Source: Candidatus Omnitrophota bacterium (lineage in GTDB: Bacteria > Omnitrophota > Gorgyraeia > Gygaellales > Profunditerraquicolaceae). From it: a stretch of 11,243 nt of DNA. Under the pieces are notes generated by a model. That model did no database searches. It saw only the letters and a program-made list of their open reading frames with translations, and was not told the DNA's origin. The translations under genes were made by a program, and so were the position numbers. Numbering within the stretch: the stretch's first letter is position 1; each line of letters opens with the position of its first letter. Below are positions 6,072-11,243 of the stretch, piece by piece. The stretch spans positions 1 through 11,243 of the forward strand of contig JAUYEC010000118.1 in NCBI GenBank assembly GCA_030691585.1, given 5' to 3'.

Positions 6072-6695
6072 TTAAAACAGGCGCCGCTCTTTCCTTTGAA
6101 AGAGGCGGCTGAGATTGGATTTGTGGCGGAAGATGATAAAAGCAGCCAGTATAGAGGTCGCGACGACTAGATTCAGCGGCTGCCTGAATATAGCCATATA
6201 TATAGGAAAAGAAACGCAGGCTAAAATCGAGGCCAGGGAAACTATCCGGGCCGCGGCAAAAACCACTACCCAGGTCAAAAGGGTCAGGCCAAGAATGGGC
6301 CTGAGTACGGCTGAAGTAACAGACAGGGCCAACAGTACGCCTAAGGTGCAGGCAACGCCTTTGCCGCCCTTGAATTTTAAAAATACGGTCCAGACGTGGC
6401 CGATAACACTGGCAACGCCTAATGTGATCTGGAACATCTCGGTAGAAATAAAAGTAACCTTTGAGGCCAGCATGGCCCCGACAAGCGCCACTGAAACATA
6501 ACCCTTCAAAACATCCAGTGCCAAAACAGTGATCCCCCAGCCGCGGCCAATGACGCGGGCGGCGTTGGTCGCTCCGACATTACCCGAGCCAAACGAGCGT
6601 ATATCCTGGCCCTTTAAAAGGCGCACAAAAATATACGCCGTCGGGATTGAGCCGATCAGGTAACTAACGAGTATTCCGCAAACTATCCACGGCAT
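6072..6695 (-). CDS. plsY: Glycerol-3-phosphate acyltransferase PlsY (acyl-phosphate dependent)
   Basis: This integral membrane enzyme transfers the acyl group from acyl-phosphate to glycerol-3-phosphate, making lysophosphatidic acid, the first step of phospholipid synthesis. The 207-residue length is normal. All three PlsY loop motifs are visible: SFGSGNVGATNAAR (34-47), GHVWTVFLKFKGGKGVA (99-115) and RHKSNLSRL (190-198). At least five hydrophobic segments surround them. ATG 6695-6693 lies inside the 3' end of pgsA (32-nt overlap) and has AAGGT six bases upstream, so translation is probably coupled. It is the last gene of the leftward cluster. Its partner PlsX is not in the window. Confidence 0.97.
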   Translation of the reverse strand: MPWIVCGILVSYLIGSIPTAYIFVRLLKGQDIRSFGSGNVGATNAARVIGRGWGITVLALDVLKGYVSVALVGAMLASKVTFISTEMFQITLGVASVIGHVWTVFLKFKGGKGVACTLGVLLALSVTSAVLRPILGLTLLTWVVVFAAARIVSLASILACVSFPIYMAIFRQPLNLVVATSILAAFIIFRHKSNLSRLFQRKERRLF

Positions 6696-7227
6696 ATAAT
6701 ACCTTGAACCCCCTCTTTATGTAATCCATCCCGGATAAAACCGTAAAGAATACCGCGGCGTCCCAGAAAATATAAGCGAAAGGCAATTGCAAGAGCACAG
6801 CCAGCACTGCCATTATTTGAGAAGCCGTAGTCAATTTGCCCCAGCGCGTGGGAAGAATATCCATCTTCTGCCTGACCATATAAATGACTGCCACGCCCAG
6901 CAGGATGATCAGGTCGCGGCTGACCACCACCAGGATCACCCAGAGCGGAAACCTTATCGCAAGCCGCGTGGTCAGGTTCAGGCAAATAAAAGCGCTCATC
7001 AACATAAGTTTATCGCCTAATGGGTCCAGGATCATTCCCGCCCGCGAAGTCTGTTTGGATTTACGGGCGATGTAACCGTCGGCAGCGTCGGATATTGCCG
7101 CCAGGATAAATATCCCCAGGGCGACATAAAGCATGTACTGCTTTTCCGGGGTATAATATATGAAACAGGCGATAAAAAACGGAACAGTCAGTATGCGAAA
7201 TATTGAGATCTTGTTGGCGAAATTCAT
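6664..7227 (-). CDS. pgsA: CDP-diacylglycerol--glycerol-3-phosphate 3-phosphatidyltransferase (PgsA type)
   Basis: The 187-residue membrane protein carries the complete CDP-alcohol phosphatidyltransferase signature D-x2-D-G-x2-A-R-x8-G-x3-D-x3-D at D47, D50, G51, A54, R55, G64, D68 and D72. These aspartates bind the catalytic metal. The family joins CDP-diacylglycerol to an alcohol; length and overall sequence fit PgsA, which makes phosphatidylglycerophosphate, the precursor of phosphatidylglycerol and cardiolipin. A different alcohol acceptor cannot be excluded from the motif alone. About five to six hydrophobic helices are apparent. ATG 7227-7225 follows the lepB stop after a single base, and the 3' end overlaps plsY, so lepB-pgsA-plsY form a tightly coupled membrane-biogenesis block. 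Confidence 0.92.
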   Translation of the reverse strand: MNFANKISIFRILTVPFFIACFIYYTPEKQYMLYVALGIFILAAISDAADGYIARKSKQTSRAGMILDPLGDKLMLMSAFICLNLTTRLAIRFPLWVILVVVSRDLIILLGVAVIYMVRQKMDILPTRWGKLTTASQIMAVLAVLLQLPFAYIFWDAAVFFTVLSGMDYIKRGFKVLYAVDSLRNTR

Positions 7228-7228
7228 G

Positions 7229-7828
7229 TTATTTTATGATCCTTATGCGCTGCGGGGGCCAGTAAATGATCATTGCCTTGCCCAGGATGTTGCGGCCCGG
7301 CACAAATCCCCAATAGCGGCTGTCCTTACTCGACGCGGAATTATCCCCGAGGACAAAATAATCTCCCGCGGGCACGGTAATCTTGCTCCCCTCCTGTGCT
7401 AAGTCTCCGCGGTTGTAATAAAATTTCTGATTAAAAACCGGGTCCAGTAAAGGCTTATTGTTAATATAGATGGTGCCGTTTTTTATCTCCACTGTCTCGC
7501 CGGGAAACGCCACCAGCCTTTTAATAAAATCCTTGGTGCGGTCTTCCGGATAGATGAAGACGACCACGTCGCCCCTATTTAAGCCGCGCGCTTTCGGCAG
7601 CCTTAAGTCCGTAAACGGGACCTTCGCGCCGTAGATAAATTTATTCACCAGGATCAGGTCACCCTCCAGGAGCGTGGTGCGCATGGAGCCGCTGGGAATT
7701 TTAAAGGCCTGGACAACAAAAGTGCGGATGAACCCGGCCAGGACCAACGCCACTAAGGCCGCTTCCAGCCATTCACGCAATACCGATTTTTTGCTTAGGA
7801 CTGTCGGTTCCCTATTTCCCGTCTTCAT
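7229..7828 (-). CDS. lepB: Signal peptidase I
   Basis: This membrane-anchored serine protease removes signal peptides from exported proteins on the outer face of the cytoplasmic membrane. The 199-residue protein has one N-terminal transmembrane segment (about 21-40). Box B is IPSGSMRTTLLEGD, with the predicted nucleophile S48. The general-base lysine is K103 in FIKRLVAFPGE, and box E is GDNSASSKDSRYWG (161-174). The usual Pro after SGSM-x is Thr here, a small departure. ATG 7828-7826 is preceded by AAGGTGAG. The two exported proteins encoded at 4051-1184 and 5256-4273 would be among its substrates. It is separated from lepA by one dispersed palindrome. Confidence 0.97.
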   Translation of the reverse strand: MKTGNREPTVLSKKSVLREWLEAALVALVLAGFIRTFVVQAFKIPSGSMRTTLLEGDLILVNKFIYGAKVPFTDLRLPKARGLNRGDVVVFIYPEDRTKDFIKRLVAFPGETVEIKNGTIYINNKPLLDPVFNQKFYYNRGDLAQEGSKITVPAGDYFVLGDNSASSKDSRYWGFVPGRNILGKAMIIYWPPQRIRIIK

Positions 7829-7840
7829 CTCACCTTATCT

Positions 7841-7869
7841 GTAGGGACAGGTTTCAAACCTGTCCCTAC
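7841..7869. repeat. Dispersed palindrome, copy 4 (GGGACAGG stem type)
   Basis: GTAGGGACAGGTTT (7841-7854) and AAACCTGTCCCTAC (7856-7869) are perfect reverse complements around a central C. It fills most of the lepA-lepB gap (7829-7894). Compared with copies 1 and 3, the changes on one arm are matched on the other, so pairing is kept. Confidence 0.9.
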
Positions 7870-7894
7870 CGGAAATATATCGTTTTGTTACATC

Positions 7895-9694
7895 CTAAAT
7901 TTTGAGTACCTCCAAAAATGCTTCCTGCGGGATCTCCACTTTTCCGAATTGCTTCAGGCGTTTCTTCCCCTTTTTCTGCTCCTCCCAGAGCTTGCGCTTG
8001 CGGGTGATGTCGCCGCCGTAACACTTGGCGGTAACATGCTTGCCTACGGATTTTATCTTTTCCGACGCCAGGATCTGCGACCCCACTGCCGCCTGGACCG
8101 CCACAACAAACAATTGCCGCGGGATCAATTCCTTGAGCTTGACAGTCAGGGCCTGCGCTTTAGAGAGCACCTTCTCTTTGCATATCAGCATAGAAAAAGC
8201 ATCGCATATTATTCCGTTGATCATTATATCAAGCTTTACCAGTTTTGCGGGAAGATAATCTTTAAATTCATAATCCAGGGAACCGTAACCTTTTGTCAAC
8301 GATTTCATACGGTCATAGAAATCCACGATGATTTCAGACAGCGGAATGGTAAATATCAGCTTCACCCTGTCTTCGGTCAGGTACTCGCTGGAATCAAACA
8401 CTCCCCGGCGCGACTTGGTAAAATCGCATACCGGCTCAATGGACTCTATCGGAATGATCATCAACAAGCTCACGTAAGGTTCAAACGACTCCAGGATATC
8501 CTGGGGCCCCGGAAATTTTGCCGGGGTATCTACCTCGACTAAATCGCCGTTTCTTCTCTTGATCCGGTAGACCACGTTCGGCACAGTCAGGATAAGGTTG
8601 AGGCCGTATTCACGCTCCAGGCGCTCCTGCACTATCTCCATATGCAATAGCCCGAGGAACCCGCAGCGGAAACCCGAACCGAAAGACTGCGAATTTTCCG
8701 GCTCGGAAACAAAAGAAGCGTCGGATAATCTTAATTTATCCAGGGCGTCGCGCAAAGAAGGAAAATCCCCTGGGTTAACCGGATATACCCCGCAGAAAAC
8801 CAGGGGTTTTATCTTACGGTATCCGGGCATCGCCTCTTTGCAGGGATTTTTTACGTCGGTAAGAGTGTCGCCGATGACGATCTCGCGCGGGTCGCGGATA
8901 TTAGCGGTGAAATAACCGACCTCTCCGCAAGTCAGGTTTTCTACCGGAGAATATTTCAAGTTCTTAAATACTCCCAATTCTTCAATTTTATATATGGCGC
9001 CCGAATGCATCATCTTTATCTGCGTGCGGGGGGTGATCTCACCGTCGACGACCCTGACGAAGATGACTACGCCTTTATAGACGTCGAAGCGGCAGTCAAA
9101 TACCAGGGCCTTGAGCGGATGCTCTATCTCTCCGGTAGGCGGCGGGATGACTTCCACTATCTTCTCTAAAATATCTTCTATACCTTTGCCTTCTTTTGCC
9201 GAGGCATGGATTATATCTTCGTCCTTGAACCCCAGGACGGTAGTGATCTGTTTTTGCACGCGGCCGATATCCGCCGAGGCCAGGTCTATTTTGTTGATCA
9301 CCGGGATAACCCACAGGTCGTTTTCCATGGCCAGGTAATAATTGGCCACGGTCTGCGCCTCAATGCCCTGGCCGGCGTCCACCACCAGGATCGCTCCTTC
9401 GCATGCAGCCAGCGACTTGGAGACCTCGTAGGTAAAATCCACGTGGCCGGGCGTGTCGATCAAATTAAAGACATATTCCTTGCCGTCTTTCTTAGAGCGA
9501 TAGGCCAGCCTCACCATGGAGGCCTTGATGGTAATGCCGCGCTCTTTTTCCAGGTCCATGTCATCAAGGAGCTGTTCGCCCTTATGGCGGATATCCACAG
9601 CACCCGTGACCTCAAGTATGCGGTCGGCCAGAGTTGACTTGCCGTGGTCAATGTGGGCGATGATCGAAAAATTCCGTATCAGATTTCTATCCAT
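7895..9694 (-). CDS. lepA: Elongation factor 4 (LepA) GTPase
   Basis: LepA is a ribosome-binding GTPase that can back-translocate stalled ribosomes and affects 30S assembly or initiation. ATG 9694-9692 gives MDRNLIRNFSIIAHIDHGKST and 599 residues, the standard length. Visible GTPase motifs are G1 AHIDHGKST (13-21), G3 DTPGH (80-84), G4 NKID (134-137) and SAKEGKGIEDIL. The LepA-specific C-terminal region is present (AKCYGGDITRKRKLWEEQ). An in-frame GTG at 9772 would add 26 residues encoded largely by palindromic repeat DNA (for example LPARRQAG); that extension is rejected. No clear Shine-Dalgarno precedes ATG 9694; the nearest AGG is about 20 bases away. The stop is TAG 7897-7895. Confidence 0.97.
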   Translation of the reverse strand: MDRNLIRNFSIIAHIDHGKSTLADRILEVTGAVDIRHKGEQLLDDMDLEKERGITIKASMVRLAYRSKKDGKEYVFNLIDTPGHVDFTYEVSKSLAACEGAILVVDAGQGIEAQTVANYYLAMENDLWVIPVINKIDLASADIGRVQKQITTVLGFKDEDIIHASAKEGKGIEDILEKIVEVIPPPTGEIEHPLKALVFDCRFDVYKGVVIFVRVVDGEITPRTQIKMMHSGAIYKIEELGVFKNLKYSPVENLTCGEVGYFTANIRDPREIVIGDTLTDVKNPCKEAMPGYRKIKPLVFCGVYPVNPGDFPSLRDALDKLRLSDASFVSEPENSQSFGSGFRCGFLGLLHMEIVQERLEREYGLNLILTVPNVVYRIKRRNGDLVEVDTPAKFPGPQDILESFEPYVSLLMIIPIESIEPVCDFTKSRRGVFDSSEYLTEDRVKLIFTIPLSEIIVDFYDRMKSLTKGYGSLDYEFKDYLPAKLVKLDIMINGIICDAFSMLICKEKVLSKAQALTVKLKELIPRQLFVVAVQAAVGSQILASEKIKSVGKHVTAKCYGGDITRKRKLWEEQKKGKKRLKQFGKVEIPQEAFLEVLKI

Positions 9695-9712
9695 AGAATA
9701 TATACCGTACCT

Positions 9713-9741
9713 GTAGGGACAGCATATTATGCTGTCCCTAC
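9713..9741. repeat. Dispersed palindrome, copy 5 (GGGACAGCATA stem type)
   Basis: GTAGGGACAGCATA (9713-9726) and TATGCTGTCCCTAC (9728-9741) pair perfectly around a central T. It lies 18 bases upstream of the lepA start, between that start and the next two palindromes. Confidence 0.9.
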
Positions 9742-9743
9742 CC

Positions 9744-9761
9744 GCCTGCCGGCGGGCAGGC
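9744..9761. repeat. GC-rich palindrome GCCTGCC/GGCAGGC between cmk and lepA
   Basis: GCCTGCC (9744-9750) and GGCAGGC (9755-9761) are perfect 7-bp arms around a GGCG loop. Its sequence is unrelated to the TAGGG-ended family, so it represents a second repeat type squeezed between copies 5 and 6. Confidence 0.65.
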
Positions 9762-9775
9762 AAAATCCTCACGAT

Positions 9776-9810
9776 ACTGTAGGGGCGGGTTTTAAACCCG
9801 CCCCGACAGT
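9776..9810. repeat. Dispersed palindrome, copy 6, overlapping the cmk 3' end
   Basis: ACTGTAGGGGCGGGTTT (9776-9792) pairs with AAACCCGCCCCGACAGT (9794-9810) around a central T, with a single mismatch at 9805 (G where T is expected). The right arm encodes the last five residues and the first stop-codon base of cmk. It has the longest arms of the family (17 nt). Confidence 0.9.
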
Positions 9811-10460
9811 TTAATTTCCTTTAATACCGTAGCGACAACTTCCTCTATCGTCATATCTGTTGTGTCAACACAGATGGCATCATCGGCCTTCTTAAGGGGG
9901 GCTACAGCGCGCGTGGAATCAATGGTATCGCGGTTTTTAAGATCAGCATCTACTTCTTCGAAAGTTACCTCTTGCCCTAAGGCCACCAACTCTTTATAGC
10001 GCCGGCTGACCCGCTCTTTAAATTGCGCGTCAATGTAAAATTTTTTGTCCGCGTCCGGAAAAACCACCGTGCCTATATCCCTGCCGTCGAGAACGGCATC
10101 CTGCTTGCGGCCCAGGTCCCTCTGCAAGGCCAACATTACTTCCCTGACTTCTCTGATCCTGGCGATATCGGAAACAACCTGGGTGATCCTGGGCTCCCGG
10201 ATCAGGCGGCTCACGTCCCTGCCGTCTAAAAAAACCACCAGCGATCCGTCGGGATTATTGCGCAGGATGATCTGCGTATTGGCCGCCAGCGCGATCAGGC
10301 GCGCGGTATCCCCGGAGCTTACCCCTTCTTCAATGGCCTTCAGGGTCAGCGCCCTATACATTGCCCCTGTGTCAATGTAGAGAAAACCTAATTTTTTTGC
10401 GATTGTCTTGGCAACGGTGCTCTTGCCTGCTCCGGCGGGGCCGTCAATGGCTATGATCAT
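9792..10460 (-). CDS. cmk: Cytidylate kinase, with a repeat-encoded C-terminus
   Basis: Cmk phosphorylates CMP and dCMP with ATP, feeding RNA, DNA and CDP-lipid synthesis in the cytoplasm. The 222-residue length is normal. Motifs are the P-loop GPAGAGKST (7-15), YIDTGAMYRA (28-37), DGRDIGTVVFPDA (125-137), RYKEL (154-158) and RDTIDSTRAVAPLKKADDA (177-195). ATG 10460-10458 gives the typical MIIAIDGPAGAGKST start, but no Shine-Dalgarno is visible because a palindromic repeat sits 8 to 37 bases upstream. The last codons (CTG TCG GGG CGG GTT TAA) lie in repeat copy 6; with the consensus repeat base the frame would stop at TAG after L218. It directly follows tyrA; aroA, often found next to cmk, is not between them. 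Confidence 0.97.
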   Translation of the reverse strand: MIIAIDGPAGAGKSTVAKTIAKKLGFLYIDTGAMYRALTLKAIEEGVSSGDTARLIALAANTQIILRNNPDGSLVVFLDGRDVSRLIREPRITQVVSDIARIREVREVMLALQRDLGRKQDAVLDGRDIGTVVFPDADKKFYIDAQFKERVSRRYKELVALGQEVTFEEVDADLKNRDTIDSTRAVAPLKKADDAICVDTTDMTIEEVVATVLKEIKLSGRV

Positions 10461-10468
10461 ATATGATG

Positions 10469-10497
10469 GTAGGGGACGGTTTCAAACCGCCCCCTAC
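10469..10497. repeat. Dispersed palindrome, copy 7, supplying the tyrA stop codon
   Basis: GTAGGGGACGGTTT (10469-10482) and AAACCGCCCCCTAC (10484-10497) pair around a central C with one mismatch. Read on the minus strand, its first bases complete CTG TAG, the tyrA terminator codon. The other end lies eight bases before the cmk start codon, so this repeat is essentially the whole intergenic region. Confidence 0.88.
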
Positions 10498-11243
10498 AGA
10501 ATTAGCTTATCTCTCTTTTTTTGGGCGGCCTTAAGTATGGAAATTAACTTTTTCCTGTCGTTTTTGCGTACTGCCGATTTTATTAAGGCGAGATTTTTTT
10601 CAAACAACCCCAGCGCATCAAGGATATTCTTTTTGTTTGTAAGAAATATATCCGCCCAGAGTTGGGCCTCCGATGAGGCCAAGCGGGTTGTATCTTTTAA
10701 GCCTGAAGCGGCAAACCTGAAGAATCCTTGCGGCACGCTGTTCATTAATGAAAATGCGCTGATATGCGGAAGGTGGCTGGTGAAAGCGAGCGCCTTATCA
10801 TGAGCTTCAGGATCCATTAAAACCGTCTTAGCACCCAACTGCTGCCAGAGAAGCCGGACTTTCTTTAAAGCATGCGCTGAAGTAATTTTAACCGGTGTCA
10901 GGATGCAAAGCGAATCTTTAAACAAATCGGCGCGCGCGTTACCAACGCCTCTTTTTTCCGAGCCGGCCAACGGATGAGAACCGATGTAATTAGCAAATAT
11001 CTTGCTTAATTTCGATACTATTTCGGCTTTCGTACTACCTACATCCGTAACCACGCACTCCTCTGTGATGATCCTTTTAATGCGCGGAGCAAGTTTTAAT
11101 ATCACCTCAACCGGAGCAGCCAGAATAACCAGGTCAGCGCCTTTAAGTATTAATATGTCCCGGCTGCCGAGGTCGATGGCACCTAATTTTTTAGCTAAAG
11201 CCAGGCTTGCGGCATGGCGGCTTACGCCAACCACCTCAAGGCT
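10494..11243 (-). CDS. tyrA: Prephenate dehydrogenase (TyrA), N-terminus outside the window
   Basis: The enzyme oxidatively decarboxylates prephenate to 4-hydroxyphenylpyruvate with NAD(P)+, on the tyrosine branch of aromatic amino-acid synthesis. The frame is open to the window edge, giving 249 residues; roughly 30-40 N-terminal residues with the GxGxxG nucleotide-binding loop are missing. Family motifs present are TDVGSTKAEIV, IGSHPLAGSEKRGVGNARADL (first 20 positions, conserved prephenate-site loop), HDKALAFTSHLPHISAFSL, and GFFRFAASGLKDTTRLASS. No ACT domain or chorismate mutase fusion follows; the protein ends in KKRDKLIL. Its TAG stop (10496-10494) lies in repeat copy 7. It is the most upstream visible gene of the leftward cluster. 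Confidence 0.95.
   Translation of the reverse strand, partial: SLEVVGVSRHAASLALAKKLGAIDLGSRDILILKGADLVILAAPVEVILKLAPRIKRIITEECVVTDVGSTKAEIVSKLSKIFANYIGSHPLAGSEKRGVGNARADLFKDSLCILTPVKITSAHALKKVRLLWQQLGAKTVLMDPEAHDKALAFTSHLPHISAFSLMNSVPQGFFRFAASGLKDTTRLASSEAQLWADIFLTNKKNILDALGLFEKNLALIKSAVRKNDRKKLISILKAAQKKRDKLIL

Noticed and set aside
7949..8542. A 197-codon plus-strand open frame antisense to lepA
   Set aside because: It lies wholly inside the unmistakable lepA coding sequence, has no Shine-Dalgarno or recognisable motif, and open antisense frames are common opposite GC-biased genes.
9695..9772. N-terminal 26-residue extension of lepA from GTG 9772
   Set aside because: The extension is encoded by palindromic repeat DNA and LepA proteins start at the MxxNLIRNFSIIAHIDHG position, so ATG 9694 is the true start.
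4208..10497. CRISPR array from the recurring palindromes
   Set aside because: Copies are hundreds to thousands of bases apart, differ in their inner sequence, and no regular spacer units or cas genes are present.

Overview
This is a bacterial chromosomal window, most likely from an uncultivated Gram-negative lineage. The large outer-membrane-type beta-barrel and cleavable signal peptides suggest two membranes. Moderate GC, the mix of single-copy housekeeping genes with unfamiliar envelope proteins, and many short GC-rich palindromes are reminiscent of Candidatus Omnitrophota (OP3), but that is an inference from style; no marker gene here proves it.

Layout. Positions 1-1047 (+) hold the C-terminal part of a carbohydrate-active protein resembling the GH94 phosphorylase group. 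It converges on a 955-residue TPR plus beta-barrel outer-membrane protein (4051-1184, -); a nested double hairpin lies between them. Next come a secreted protein with two carboxypeptidase-regulatory-like beta-sandwich domains (5256-4273, -) and a 115-residue cytoplasmic protein of unknown family (5792-5445, -). The two secreted-protein genes each have a near-perfect sigma-70-type promoter, so they look like single transcription units. The 115-residue gene has a clear intrinsic terminator.

From 11243 down to 6072 runs one leftward housekeeping cluster: tyrA (N-terminus outside the window), cmk, lepA, lepB, pgsA and plsY. The last three are tightly packed (a 1-nt gap, then a 32-nt overlap) and belong to membrane biogenesis: signal peptidase I, phosphatidylglycerophosphate synthase-type CDP-alcohol transferase and glycerol-3-phosphate acyltransferase. 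LepA (EF4) is a ribosome back-translocase/assembly GTPase, Cmk makes CDP/dCDP, and TyrA makes tyrosine precursor.

The striking non-coding feature is a family of about 26-35-nt near-perfect palindromes whose outer ends are nearly constant (TAGGG...CCCTA, often preceded by CTG) while the inner stem sequence varies but stays self-complementary. Seven copies occur, in almost every gap between non-overlapping genes from 4200 to 10500. Two copies run into the 3' ends of cmk and tyrA and supply their stop codons. In cmk, one base change in the repeat turns the expected TAG into TCG and extends the protein by four repeat-encoded residues. A different nested element at 1090-1181 begins and ends with GGGGACAG/CTGTCCCC. 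No transposase, tRNA, rRNA, CRISPR array or phage gene was seen. No stretch longer than 300 bases lacks a gene; the longest gap (5793-6071) contains a putative leader, an operator-like palindrome and two repeats.
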